A stretch of 64,000 bases of DNA from Collinsella sp. (GCA_019414265.1 DXMJ01000008.1:1-64000), one strand, 5' to 3'. Numbered from the stretch's first letter, positions 33,028-42,131 are shown. Notes: generated by a model from the sequence alone, not told the origin. Translations and numbers: made by a program.

Positions 33028-34296
33028 ATGGATACCGACCTGATTGATATTAAGATTCGCGCCGTCGAGGGTGGCGTTACGGCGGCAGCTGGCTTTAAGG
33101 CCGCAGGCATCCATGCGGGATTCCGGAAGAATCCCGAGCGATTGGACTATGCGCTCGTCGTGCCCGATAAGCCCTGTCCCGGCGCCGGCGTGTTTACGAG
33201 CAACCGCTTTTGCGCGGCGCCCGTGCAGGTGAGTCGTGTCAACCTGGGCGGTGCGGACAAGGGCTATGGCAACATCGCCGGCGTTTCAATCAACTCCGGC
33301 AACGCGAATGCCGCCACGGGCGAGACCGGCCTTGCCTGCGCGCGAGAGACATGCAATATCGCGTCGCAGGTCATCGGCTGTGAACCCCAGCAGATCCTAG
33401 TTGCATCCACAGGCGTGATTGGACAGATTTTGCCGATCGACACGTTTGAGGCAGCCGTCCCGTCCGCCTACGAGGCGCTCTCTGCCCATGGCGGTGCCGA
33501 TGCGGCCCGTGCCATCATGACGACCGATACGCATTCCAAGGAGTATGCCGTTCGCTATCGCAGCGAGGCTGCGGGCCATGCGGGCAACGCTTATACGGTG
33601 GGCGGCATGTGCAAGGGCTCGGGCATGATCATGCCCAATATGGCCACCATGATCGCGGTCATTACTACCGATGCCCCCGTCGAGCCGGCGGCGCTCCACA
33701 CCTTACTGCTCTCGACCGTTAAGCAGACCTTTAATAAGGTGACGGTCGATTCCGATACCTCGACCAACGACACCTGCATCATGCTTGCTTCTGGCGCTGC
33801 TGCCGCTGATACCGAGGCTATCGTCGAGGGCACTGATGCCTTTGACGAACTGTCCTTTGCCGTGCACGAGGTGTGCGAGAGCCTGGCGCGCAACATTGCG
33901 GCCGATGGCGAGGGTGCGTCAAAGCTCGTGACGGTTAACGTCGCCGGCGCCGCCAACGACGAGGAAGCCGATATCGCCGCCCGCGCCGTCGCCAATTCGC
34001 CGCTCGTCAAGACCTGCATCGCCGGCCACGACTGCAACTGGGGCCGCGTCGCCATGGCGCTTGGCAAGTGCGGCGTGAAGTTTAATCAGGAAGACGTTTC
34101 CATCGACATGATGGGCATGCCCGTCTGTCGCGATGGTCTGACCGTTCCCTTTGACGAGGACGAGGCTCTGCGACGTTTTGAGGCGCCCGAGATCGTGATC
34201 TCGGCCGACCTGGGCGCAGGCGATGCGGCAACGACCGTGTGGACCTGCGACCTCACGCACGAGTACATCTCCATCAACGGTGACTACCGTTCCTAG
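33028..34296 (+). CDS. argJ: ornithine acetyltransferase / N-acetylglutamate synthase (ArgJ)
   Basis: 422 residues. The self-cleavage site is visible as KGSGMIMPNMATMIAVITTD with Thr207 as the nucleophile that starts the beta chain. GVFTSNRFCAAPV and NCNWGRVAMALGK are further family blocks. ArgJ moves the acetyl group from N-acetylornithine to glutamate, so the pathway here is the cyclic type; whether it also uses acetyl-CoA cannot be told from sequence. ATAAGGAG is upstream of ATG 33028. The 135-base argC-argJ gap contains a TTTTTTA tract but no strong hairpin. Confidence 0.96.
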   Translation: MDTDLIDIKIRAVEGGVTAAAGFKAAGIHAGFRKNPERLDYALVVPDKPCPGAGVFTSNRFCAAPVQVSRVNLGGADKGYGNIAGVSINSGNANAATGETGLACARETCNIASQVIGCEPQQILVASTGVIGQILPIDTFEAAVPSAYEALSAHGGADAARAIMTTDTHSKEYAVRYRSEAAGHAGNAYTVGGMCKGSGMIMPNMATMIAVITTDAPVEPAALHTLLLSTVKQTFNKVTVDSDTSTNDTCIMLASGAAAADTEAIVEGTDAFDELSFAVHEVCESLARNIAADGEGASKLVTVNVAGAANDEEADIAARAVANSPLVKTCIAGHDCNWGRVAMALGKCGVKFNQEDVSIDMMGMPVCRDGLTVPFDEDEALRRFEAPEIVISADLGAGDAATTVWTCDLTHEYISINGDYRS

Positions 34297-34377
34297 ATTC
34301 CAGGCACGCTGCGCATCTTGCCGCGATTGCGGACGGCGGAGCACGGCACGATAACGATACGAAAGACGAGGCAGATT

Positions 34378-35358
34378 ATGAAATTCGCACGCGATTGTCG
34401 TTCGAGCGAATCCAACGAAGCAACCGCGCAGCTGCTGTTCGAAGCGCTGCCGTGGATTAAAAACCTGACCGGCAAGACGGTCGTTATCAAGTATGGCGGA
34501 GCCGCCATGGTCGATGAGCAGCTGCGCCGCGACGTGATGAGCGACATCGTTTTGCTCAAGATCATCGGTATGCGCCCCGTCATCGTGCATGGCGGCGGCA
34601 AGGCCATCAACGAGGCGCTGAGCCATTACGATATTCCCGTCGAGTTTAAGAACGGCCAGCGCGTGACCACGCCGGCGACTATGGATATCGTGCGCGAGGT
34701 GCTGGGCGGCAAGGTTAACCAGGAGCTGGTCGCCGCCATCAACCACCACGGCAACCTGGCCGTAGGCGTGTCGGGCAGCGATGCCGGCACACTCATCGCC
34801 GAGCTGCTCGACCCCGAGCTCGGTCGCGTGGGCAAAGTGACGCACGTCAACACCGACTATATCGAGCGCTTGCTCGATAGCGAGTACATTCCCGTTATCG
34901 CTACCGTCGCGGCGGGGGAGGACGGTGGATTCTTCAACATCAATGCCGACACCGCTGCCGGTGCCGTTGCGGCGGCGCTTCACGCGCATAAGGCGATTTT
35001 TTTGACCGATGTCGACGGCCTGTACAAGGATTTTAGCGACAAGGACTCGCTTATCTCCAACCTGACGCTCGACGAGGTCAACGAGATGCTCTACGGCGGA
35101 GAAGTCGACAAGGGTATGATTCCCAAGCTGCGCGCCGCCGTCGATGCGCTTGCTGCTGGCGTGTTCCGAGCCCACATCATCAACGGCACGACGCCGCACT
35201 CGCTGCTGCTGGAGTTGCTGACCGATGCTGGCGTCGGTACCGTGATCCACTCCACCGAGACGGCCTACGAGTTCGATACGCATCCGCATCCGCTTTCGAC
35301 GTTTGCGGCGCGTCTGACCGAGAACCTCGACGAGGTCGAGAAGCTCCAGACGGTCTAG
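34378..35358 (+). CDS. argB: acetylglutamate kinase
   Basis: 326 residues. GKTVVIKYGGAAMVDEQLRRD near the start, VIVHGGGKAINEAL, NINADTAAGAVAAALHAHKA and LTDVDGLYKDF are the amino-acid kinase motifs. It phosphorylates N-acetylglutamate, usually the feedback-controlled step when an N-terminal helix is present; here about 25 residues precede the core, compatible with that arginine-sensitive hexameric type (inference). Start 34378 is preceded by GAGGCAG. A possible earlier start at 34318 has no ribosome-binding site. Confidence 0.96.
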   Translation: MKFARDCRSSESNEATAQLLFEALPWIKNLTGKTVVIKYGGAAMVDEQLRRDVMSDIVLLKIIGMRPVIVHGGGKAINEALSHYDIPVEFKNGQRVTTPATMDIVREVLGGKVNQELVAAINHHGNLAVGVSGSDAGTLIAELLDPELGRVGKVTHVNTDYIERLLDSEYIPVIATVAAGEDGGFFNINADTAAGAVAAALHAHKAIFLTDVDGLYKDFSDKDSLISNLTLDEVNEMLYGGEVDKGMIPKLRAAVDALAAGVFRAHIINGTTPHSLLLELLTDAGVGTVIHSTETAYEFDTHPHPLSTFAARLTENLDEVEKLQTV

Positions 35359-35427
35359 CCGACCCGCGGTCGTCGCGTCCCTGCACCCATAGCCCTGCGC
35401 CGTACGGCGCCCAACGAAAGGCATCTC

Positions 35428-36711
35428 ATGTCACTTGCAACTCAGCAATCACTCGAATCCCATTACGTTATGCATACCTTTGGTCGCTCGCCGGTAGAGT
35501 TTGTCGAAGGTCACGGTATGAAGCTCATCGGTGACGATGGTCGTGAGTATCTCGACTTTCTCGCTGGTATCGGTGTGTGCAGCCTTGGCCACGGCAACCC
35601 TGCAGTGCTCTCGGCGCTCGAGGCTCAGACCAAAAAGCTTCTGCATGTGTCTAACTACTTCTACATCGAGCAGCGTGGACAGGTCGCGGCGCTGCTGTCC
35701 AAGCTTGCCAACGACGACGTAGATGGTGCGTGCGTGCTGGCCGATGCCATTGCCGCCGGCGATGAGACCACGGCCGCTGCGCTCGGTGCCCCGGCTGCGG
35801 ACGAGCAGGTGTGGGAGACGTTCTTTGCCAATTCTGGTGCCGAAGCCAACGAGGGCTCGATGAAGCTCGCGCGTCTGTACGCCAAGCGTGCTGGTAACGG
35901 CGGCAACACCATCGTATGCATGCGTGGCGGCTTCCACGGCCGTACGCTCGAGACCATTGCCGCCACCATGCAGGATCGGCTACAGGACAGTTTCCGTCCG
36001 CTGCCGGGTGGCTTTGTGGCCTGTACGCCCAACGATGTCGACGAACTGCGTTCGATCTTTAAGCAGCTGGGAAGCGAGGTCTGCGCCGTCATGCTCGAGC
36101 CGATTCAGGGCGAGAGCGGCGTGCACCCCATGACCGAGGAGTTTATGGCGGCGGCGCGCGACTTGGCACACGAGGTGGGCGCCGTTCTTATCGCCGACGA
36201 GGTCCAGTGTGGCATCTTCCGCTCCGGCAAGCCGTTTGCATTCCAGACCTATGGCGTGGAGCCCGACATTATGAGCCTTGCCAAGGGCATTGCCGATGGC
36301 GTGCCCATGGGTGCCGTGGTGGCAAAGAAGGAGATCGCCGACGTGTTTAAGCCGGGTGACCACGGCTCGACCTTTGGCGGTAGCTGCTTGGCTGTCGCGG
36401 CGTGCGCCGCGACGCTCTCTGCGCTCGTGCGCGGCGATTTTGCCGAGCATGTTGCCAAGGTGGGTGCTTATATGGAGCAGGCGCTGGCTAAGCTTCCGCA
36501 TGTGGTAGAGGTGCGTGGTCGCGGCCTGATGCTCGGCTGCGATTTGGATGATGCCGCGGGTGATGCACACGACGTCGTGGCCCGTGCATTGGGGGCTGGT
36601 GCCGTGATCAACGCTACAGGCGCACATACGCTGCGCTTCCTGCCGCCGCTCGTGTGCGAAGAGGCCGACGTGGACAACCTGATCGAGATCCTGGCGGGTG
36701 TTTTGGCTTAG
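35428..36711 (+). CDS. argD: acetylornithine aminotransferase
   Basis: 427 residues of class-III PLP aminotransferases. LGHGNPAVLSALEAQ, FFANSGAEANEGSMKLARLY, GGFHGRTLETIAATM, ADEVQCGIFRSGKPFAFQTY and the PLP lysine in SLAKGIADGVPMGA (Lys286) are all present. It converts N-acetylglutamate semialdehyde to N-acetylornithine. There is an extra Ala/Asp-rich stretch of about 30 residues (around 98-128, DGACVLADAIAAGDETTAAA) between the active-site approach and FFANSG that most ArgD proteins lack. Last gene of argCJBD; a terminator follows. Carbamoyl-transfer genes (argF, argG, argH) are not in the window. Confidence 0.94.
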   Translation: MSLATQQSLESHYVMHTFGRSPVEFVEGHGMKLIGDDGREYLDFLAGIGVCSLGHGNPAVLSALEAQTKKLLHVSNYFYIEQRGQVAALLSKLANDDVDGACVLADAIAAGDETTAAALGAPAADEQVWETFFANSGAEANEGSMKLARLYAKRAGNGGNTIVCMRGGFHGRTLETIAATMQDRLQDSFRPLPGGFVACTPNDVDELRSIFKQLGSEVCAVMLEPIQGESGVHPMTEEFMAAARDLAHEVGAVLIADEVQCGIFRSGKPFAFQTYGVEPDIMSLAKGIADGVPMGAVVAKKEIADVFKPGDHGSTFGGSCLAVAACAATLSALVRGDFAEHVAKVGAYMEQALAKLPHVVEVRGRGLMLGCDLDDAAGDAHDVVARALGAGAVINATGAHTLRFLPPLVCEEADVDNLIEILAGVLA

Positions 36712-36735
36712 CGCTATTAGGCATAGCAATTTGAA

Positions 36736-36796
36736 GCGGGCTCCAGACCGTCACGTGCCGTTTGGCACACGATTGGGCGAACTGGAGCCCGTTTTG
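36736..36796 (+). terminator. terminator of the arg operon
   Basis: GGGCTCCAG pairs with CTGGAGCCC around an inner stem-loop (GTGCC-GTTT-GGCAC), followed by GTTTTG. Confidence 0.8.
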
Positions 36797-36823
36797 CTAT
36801 CGATTTACCATGGCCGGGATGGG

Positions 36824-37047
36824 CCGTGTGCAAAAAGTGGTAAATATGAGTACGGGCACTAACTTCGTAACATATAAATTAGTTGTTTTTAGACGAGTTG
36901 GGCCACATATGTCCAGTTTTGTAGTTGGCAAATTGGCTTAACTGGACTATCGATCGTCTTTCTAATGCCGGATTTGCCTTTTATGACTTCGAAAACGCTG
37001 CTACTAAAAAGGTAGCAGTACTCATATTTGGCATTTTTTGCACACGG
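36824..37047. repeat. 224-bp nested inverted repeat (cruciform element 3)
   Basis: 30-base outer arms (36824-36853 and 37018-37047) match at 27 positions; they start CCGTGTGCAAAAAGTGG and end with CACACGG. Inside are GTCCAGTT/AACTGGAC, the flanking AGACGA/TCGTCT, and a TGCTACT-AAAAA-GGTAGCA hairpin offset to the right. AT-richer than elements 1 and 2. Confidence 0.75.
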
Positions 37048-37129
37048 GTATTCGCCAGGGGTCCATTTTGCCGCCCGCGCTTCACTTCGCTACTTCGCTC
37101 CTCGCGTGCTGCGCTGGAAAACGCTTCGC

Positions 37130-37185
37130 GTTTCCTCAGCTCCGCACCCTTGCGGGTTCGAATCCCATGCGATGGGCCCAAAAAC
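37130..37185 (+). other. tRNA 3'-half-like fragment
   Basis: The sequence CACCCTTGCGGGTTCGAATC and the following CCATGC GATGGGCC read like a variable-arm end, a T arm (GGTTCGAATCC) and an acceptor 3' strand. No matching D arm, anticodon arm or 5' acceptor strand (GGCCCATC) is found upstream. Instead there is a GC-rich stretch with a GGAAAACGC/GCGTTTCC hairpin. Either a decayed tRNA or an attachment-site scar. Confidence 0.4.
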
Positions 37186-37219
37186 GAAAGGCCCCATAGC
37201 TGGGAGCCTATCAAATCAG

Positions 37220-37295
37220 TGGTGGGCGATGAGGGATTCGAACCCCCAGCCTTGTGCGTGTAAAGCACCTGCGCTAACCGTTGCGCCAATCGCCC
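37220..37295 (-). tRNA. tRNA-Val (anticodon TAC)
   Basis: On the minus strand a full cloverleaf is seen: acceptor GGGCGAT/ATCGCCC, D arm GCGC...GCGC, anticodon loop TTTACAC with TAC at 34-36, T arm with GGTTCGAATCC, discriminator A. The CCA end (37220-37222) is encoded. The first anticodon-stem pair is a G-A mismatch. Confidence 0.93.
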
Positions 37296-37352
37296 GCAGG
37301 GATTGAGTATAGCGGAAACCCTGCGTGGTTCACCGCTAATTCATAACGAAAA

Positions 37353-39221
37353 CTAAGCGGCGACTTTAGCGCCCTTGTCCTCGTCGATAAAGAAGCGCTT
37401 GTACCAAATGAGGAACGTCAGCGTGGTATAGATCTTGCGCTGGTTGAGCGCGCGACCCTTAAAGTGATCGTCGAGCAGTTTCATGAGCGCATCGGTGTCA
37501 AAGAAATCAGCAGCCCACGGCGCGGTGAAGTATTCCTTTACGTAGTCGTAATACTTTTGCTCGCGCAGCCAGAACTTGACCGGTACGGGGAAGCCCACCT
37601 TCTTGCGCGTTGCCCACTCGTCGGGCAGCGTGCGGTTGGCAGCGTGACGCAGAACGAGCTTGCAGCCTTCTTCGTTAACACGGTAGTTGGCGGGAATGTG
37701 CTCTGCAAACTCCATGACCTTCTTGTCCAGGAACGGGACGCGAAGCTCCAGAGAATGCGCCATGCACATTTTGTCGGCCTTGAGCAGAATGTCGCCCGGC
37801 AGCCACATGTTCATATCCAGATACTGTTTCTTGGAAAGCTCGCAGCAGTTGGGAACCTGCTTGTAGTACTCGGCGCACATCTCGGCGGCGTTCTTGCCGG
37901 TGTCATAAGCGGGCTTGAGCACCTCGTCGACCTCGGAGGGATCGAACACCTTTGCCTGACCCACATACCAGCGCTCGGGAACCTCGGCGCATTTCGTCAG
38001 GAAGTTGTGGCCCTTAAAGTAGGGGAGATGCTGAACGAGTGAGCCCAGGGCGCGACGTACGCCGAGCGGCACGCGCTTCTTAAAGGTGCGCATCTCGGGG
38101 GTGTCCTCGTACCACTCATAGCCGGCAAACAGTTCGTCGGCACCCTCGCCCGAAAGGACGACGGTGACCTCCTTGGAAGCCATCTGCGCCAGATAGTACA
38201 GCGGCACGCTGGACAGGTTCGATTGCGGCTCGTCCATGTGGTACTGGATATCGGGCAGTGCATCAAAGAACTCGTCGGCGGTAATCATCTTGCGCACGTT
38301 CTTGATGCCCAGCTTGTCGGAAAGCTCGGCGGCGTAGTTGGTCTCGTTGAAGTTCTTGTAATCGAAGCCGACAGAATACGTGGTGTCGGGCATGAGACAG
38401 GCGGCAATGTAGCTGGAGTCCACACCGCCAGAAAGGAACGAGCCCACCTTAACATCGGCGATTCGGTGCGCAGCGACGCTTTCGTGCACGACCTTGTCGC
38501 ACTCGTCCACGTACTCCTCGAAGGTCTTGGAGTTGTCGTCGGTGAAGTCGCAGCTCCAGTAACGCTTGATGTCCATGGTGTTGGTCGTCAGGTCATACGT
38601 AAAGCAATGCGCCGGGGCAAGCTTGAACACGCCCTTAAAGAAGGTCTCCTCCGTGGCGGGGAATTGCAGCGTCAGGTAGGGGCGCAGCGCGTCGTGGTTG
38701 ACAGCCTTCTCAAACTTGGGATGGTCCAGGAAGCTCTTGATCTCGGAGCCAAACAGCAGCGAGCCATCGGATGCCTGGTAGTAATAGAACGGCTTGATAC
38801 CAAAGATGTCACGAGCACCAAAGAGTTTGTTCTTGTTCTGGTCGTGAATTACGAACGCGTACATGCCGCGCAGACGGTTGACCAGGTCCTCGCCCCACTC
38901 CTCGTAACCGTGTACCAGGACTTCGGTATCAGCGTTGCAGTGGAAGGCGTAGCCGGCCGCCTCCAGCTCGGCGCGAAGCTCCTGGAAGTTGTAGATCTCT
39001 CCGTTGAAGACAATCGTGACCTTGCCGTCGTCGCTCGACATGGGCTGGGCTCCAGCTTCGGATAGATCGAGAATCGAAAGACGACGAAAACCAAGGGCAA
39101 CGTTGTCGACGATATGCTGGCCGCCCATATCGGGACCACGGTGGATGATGCGATTCATCATGGCCGTGAGAACCAGCTCACTCTGTTCATCTGTACCGGT
39201 AAAACCGACAAAACCGCACAT
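37353..39221 (-). CDS. asnB: asparagine synthase (glutamine-hydrolysing)
   Basis: 622 residues. The N-terminal Cys2 (MCGFVGFTG) is the class-II glutamine amidotransferase nucleophile; RGPDMGGQ, FNGEIYNF and the C-terminal synthetase P-loop FLSGGVDSS, with GEGADELFAGYEWY, are complete. It makes Asn from Asp, Gln and ATP. The long N-terminal extension open upstream is not used: MCG must be the start for the active-site Cys, and AAAGGA precedes it. A GC hairpin with a T run lies 130 bases upstream on the same strand and could attenuate or insulate transcription. Confidence 0.95.
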   Translation of the reverse strand: MCGFVGFTGTDEQSELVLTAMMNRIIHRGPDMGGQHIVDNVALGFRRLSILDLSEAGAQPMSSDDGKVTIVFNGEIYNFQELRAELEAAGYAFHCNADTEVLVHGYEEWGEDLVNRLRGMYAFVIHDQNKNKLFGARDIFGIKPFYYYQASDGSLLFGSEIKSFLDHPKFEKAVNHDALRPYLTLQFPATEETFFKGVFKLAPAHCFTYDLTTNTMDIKRYWSCDFTDDNSKTFEEYVDECDKVVHESVAAHRIADVKVGSFLSGGVDSSYIAACLMPDTTYSVGFDYKNFNETNYAAELSDKLGIKNVRKMITADEFFDALPDIQYHMDEPQSNLSSVPLYYLAQMASKEVTVVLSGEGADELFAGYEWYEDTPEMRTFKKRVPLGVRRALGSLVQHLPYFKGHNFLTKCAEVPERWYVGQAKVFDPSEVDEVLKPAYDTGKNAAEMCAEYYKQVPNCCELSKKQYLDMNMWLPGDILLKADKMCMAHSLELRVPFLDKKVMEFAEHIPANYRVNEEGCKLVLRHAANRTLPDEWATRKKVGFPVPVKFWLREQKYYDYVKEYFTAPWAADFFDTDALMKLLDDHFKGRALNQRKIYTTLTFLIWYKRFFIDEDKGAKVAA

Positions 39222-39620
39222 GCAAGATCCTTTCTGCTGACGGCTCAGGTGTACTGCCGCAAGGATTGCGGCAGCTGATGTCAAATAATCTTTACTATCA
39301 TGCCAATCTTTTGTTTCGTGATAGGGCATAAGCGCCGAGCGAACCGAAAAAACCACGTCCCGATCTTCAGGCGAAGCGGCGGGACGTGGTTGCGAACGCT
39401 ATGTTAAAGAACAGCACCCAGATTTCCTTGTTTTTACACGGGGTGAACACCGTTGCCATTTATTAGACCACGGCACAGTCCATGCAATTTTTTAGAAGGC
39501 TGTGATGCGCGCAAGGTCAGGTGGCATATTAGGATGGTTGATAATACAGAATGTTTCATCGTTTCTGCCGCGGGACGCCTTCTGCCCTTTAAGGCTGAAT
39601 TTAGCGAGAGAGGTCTTTGT
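39222..39620. other. 399-base divergent gap between asnB and the MurE-like gene
   Basis: It holds the minus-strand terminator-like hairpin at 39347-39391 and an inverted repeat TGCCGCAAGG/TTGCGGCA near the asnB leader. No T-box (TGGNACC) or protein-coding frame is evident. Promoters must lie here for both genes but none stands out. Confidence 0.6.
39347..39391 (-). terminator. terminator-like hairpin upstream of asnB (possible attenuator)
   Basis: Minus strand: AACCACGTCCCG / CGGGACGTGGTT, 12-bp perfect stem, then TTTT. No minus-strand gene lies upstream within the window's divergent gap, so it either controls asnB read-through or insulates the two divergent units. Confidence 0.6.
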
Positions 39621-41138
39621 ATGTCGAGTCCGACACAAGAGAAGCTAACTCTGATGCGCTATATAGAGTTGCTCGAGGAAGATGACCTTGTTGTTTCCAG
39701 ACCGAGCGCTTCGTGCGACCAGCGCATTGAGTTTGCGACTGATGACTCGCGCCAGGTGCGTCCGGGCACGTTGTTTGTCTGCAAAGGCCGTGCGTTTAAG
39801 CGCGAGTACCTGCTTTCGGCAATCGCCGATGGCGCCGTGGCCTACGTTTCCGAGGTCGATTACGATGTTGATCTTCCCGCGGTGATTGTGAGCGATATTC
39901 GTCGCACGCTCGCCGTGGTGGCAGATGCCTTTTATGGGCACCCGTCGGGTAAGGTGAAGGTCTGCGCCTTTACAGGCACCAAGGGCAAGTCGACCTGCAG
40001 CTTTTATCTGCGCGGCATCCTCGCCAACGAGGCCAAGCTTACGGGCTGTCATCGACCCGCTCTTAATACGGGCATTGAGTTCGACGACGGCATCGAGACG
40101 GGCCCTTCCAAGCTGACGACCCCCGAATCCTTCCTGCTGCAGTCTCGCATCGCGCATGCTGCGGAGGCGGGTGCCCCGTGGCTGGTTATGGAGGCATCGA
40201 GTCAGGGCCTCAAATACGAGCGTACGGGCAAGATTGACTTTGAAGTCGGCGCCTTTACCAATATCGGCGAGGATCACATTTCGCCGATTGAGCATCCGAC
40301 GCTCGAGGATTACTTTGCCAGCAAGCTCAAAATCTTCTTGCAGAGCCGTTTTGCCGTGGTCAATCTCGATATGGATAAGGTCGATCGCGTGCTCGAGGCG
40401 GCATCTCGTTGCGAACGTACGGTGACGTTCTCCCTGACCGACGAGCGTGCCGACGTGCTTGCGCTGGCGATTCGCAATGGCGACTGCGGCGTGGTGGCAA
40501 CGGTGCGCACGCCCCGTTTTACGCGTGACATTGTGATTCCCACGCCGGTTAAGTTCAATGTGTCCAACGCGCTTGCCGCTATTGCCTGCGCCGAGGCCCT
40601 GGGCATTTCCGAAGAGGGTATCGTCCATGGCTTTGAGGGCGTCTTCGTTCCCGGTCGTATGGAGCTCTATCCGTCCGTATCGGGCAAAATCCTGGGCATC
40701 GTCGATTTTGCACATAACGGCATGAGCCTCGAGACACTCCTGCGCGACTTGCGCGAGAACTATCCCGAGCGCGAGCTGGCGGTTGTATTTGGCGCTACGG
40801 GCGGTAAGGGTGTCGATCGACGCACCACGATGGGCATCGCCGCTGGCAAGTATGCCGACCGAATCGTGATTACCGAGGATGACCCCGGCCCCGAGGATGT
40901 CGAGGACATCTGCGCCGAGATCGCGCGCAACGTTCAAGCGCAGGGAAATGATAACTGGCAAATCGTGACTGATCGCGTTGCCGCTATCGAGACTGCCGTG
41001 CGCGAAACTGTCCGTCCTGCCGTGGTCATCGTGACCGGTAAGGGCGAGGAAGAGTGTATGCTGCGCAAGAACGGACCCGAGCCTTGTGAGCGCGACGGTT
41101 CGATTCTCAAGCGCACCCTTGCGGCGTACGACGCCTAG
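39621..41138 (+). CDS. Mur ligase family protein (MurE-like)
   Basis: 505 residues with the three-domain Mur ligase layout. The ATP site is FTGTKGKSTCSFYL at residues 117-130. STQ-type central motifs follow, such as LVMEASSQGLKYERTGKI and FTNIGEDHISPIEHPTLEDYF, then FNVSNALAAIACAEALGI and the C-terminal DFAHNGMSLETLL. MurE adds the third amino acid to UDP-MurNAc-dipeptide. The GTKGK[ST]T P-loop and EDDPGPED, in place of the DNPR typical of diaminopimelate enzymes, suggest an L-lysine- or similar-adding enzyme (inference). Start at 39621 has GAGAGAGG upstream. It is followed by the HAD gene and murI, a cell-wall group. Confidence 0.8.
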   Translation: MSSPTQEKLTLMRYIELLEEDDLVVSRPSASCDQRIEFATDDSRQVRPGTLFVCKGRAFKREYLLSAIADGAVAYVSEVDYDVDLPAVIVSDIRRTLAVVADAFYGHPSGKVKVCAFTGTKGKSTCSFYLRGILANEAKLTGCHRPALNTGIEFDDGIETGPSKLTTPESFLLQSRIAHAAEAGAPWLVMEASSQGLKYERTGKIDFEVGAFTNIGEDHISPIEHPTLEDYFASKLKIFLQSRFAVVNLDMDKVDRVLEAASRCERTVTFSLTDERADVLALAIRNGDCGVVATVRTPRFTRDIVIPTPVKFNVSNALAAIACAEALGISEEGIVHGFEGVFVPGRMELYPSVSGKILGIVDFAHNGMSLETLLRDLRENYPERELAVVFGATGGKGVDRRTTMGIAAGKYADRIVITEDDPGPEDVEDICAEIARNVQAQGNDNWQIVTDRVAAIETAVRETVRPAVVIVTGKGEEECMLRKNGPEPCERDGSILKRTLAAYDA

Positions 41139-41168
41139 ACCAGCCCCTTCTATGTAAACGGAGTGACC

Positions 41169-42080
41169 ATGTCCCACAACATCCTGCCGACCGTTGCCGA
41201 GCTTTCGGGCGAGGTGCGCGAGCGCCTTGCCAAGGTCAAGTATGTCTTTACCGATCTGGACGCCACGATGCTCGCCCCCGGCTCGTGTGTACTGCGCGAT
41301 AACGACGGCAATCCCTCGACCAAGCTCGTCGAGGCGGTTGTCGCGCTCGCTCGTGCCGGCATCCAGGTGGTCCCCACCTCGGGTCGCAATCGCACCATGA
41401 TCCATGAGGACGCCCGCGTGCTCGGCCTCAACTCCTACATCGGCGAGATGGGCGGCCTGGTCATGTACGACCTCAAGGCCAACGACTGGGAGTACCTGAC
41501 GGGCGACATGCCCTACGACCCCGCCTGCGGTCTCACGCCGCACCAGATGATCGAGCAGACCGGCGTGTGCGAGAAGATCCTTGCCCGCTGGCCGCACAAG
41601 ATCGAATACCACAACGACATGTCGACCGGCTACAAGTACCGTGAGGTCACCGTCGGCATGCGCGGCGATGTGCCCGACGATGAGGTCCAGGCCATCCTGG
41701 ACGAGGCCGGCTGCGGTCTGGTCTGGGCTTGCAACGGCCATCTGACTCACCTGTCCAAGCCGACGACGCTCGAGCTTAATCGCGTCGAGGACGGCCGCGC
41801 CTTCAACATCAATCCGGCGGGTCTCAACAAAGGCGTTGCCATTGCGCGCTTCTGCGAGCACCTGGGGATCGAGCGCGAGGAGACGCTTGCGCTCGGCGAC
41901 TCCGAGTCCGACTTCTACATGGCCGACCATGTTGGCATGTTCTGCCTGGTCGAGAACGGTCTGACGAGCGCCGGTGCCCCGGAGTTCTTGGACGCCTGCG
42001 ACAATGCCTATGTAACGCGCGGCAAGATTGTCGATGGTTGGGCGGCAACGGCCGAGCTGTTGGTCGCGGCCCGTTCGTAG
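41169..42080 (+). CDS. HAD-superfamily hydrolase (Cof-like)
   Basis: 303 residues. HAD motif I is FTDLDATML (catalytic Asp pair), motif II VVPTSGRNRTM, and motif IV GDSESDFYMADHV; a large type-IIB cap lies between, with the sugar- or phosphate-binding KYREVTVGMR region. These enzymes dephosphorylate small metabolites. The ATG at 41169 (MSHNIL) follows ACGGAGTG and is preferred to the in-frame GTG six bases before it. The position between a MurE-like ligase and murI hints at a wall or sugar-phosphate substrate; sequence does not say which. Confidence 0.85.
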   Translation: MSHNILPTVAELSGEVRERLAKVKYVFTDLDATMLAPGSCVLRDNDGNPSTKLVEAVVALARAGIQVVPTSGRNRTMIHEDARVLGLNSYIGEMGGLVMYDLKANDWEYLTGDMPYDPACGLTPHQMIEQTGVCEKILARWPHKIEYHNDMSTGYKYREVTVGMRGDVPDDEVQAILDEAGCGLVWACNGHLTHLSKPTTLELNRVEDGRAFNINPAGLNKGVAIARFCEHLGIEREETLALGDSESDFYMADHVGMFCLVENGLTSAGAPEFLDACDNAYVTRGKIVDGWAATAELLVAARS

Positions 42081-42131
42081 CGCGACGCATCACGCATGGT
42101 CGCATTTTTCGAGAGAGAATCTGGTGAGGTA

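Larger units (their letters stand above)
36712..37219. other. 508-base gap between argD and tRNA-Val
   Basis: Besides the arg terminator it contains the nested inverted repeat at 36824-37047. It also holds a structured GC-rich stretch at 37060-37200 ending in a tRNA T-arm-like sequence. No coding frame is supported. Confidence 0.65.

Noticed and set aside
39222..39620. T-box riboswitch before asnB
   Set aside because: The leader has a terminator-like hairpin but no TGGNACC box or clear specifier stem.
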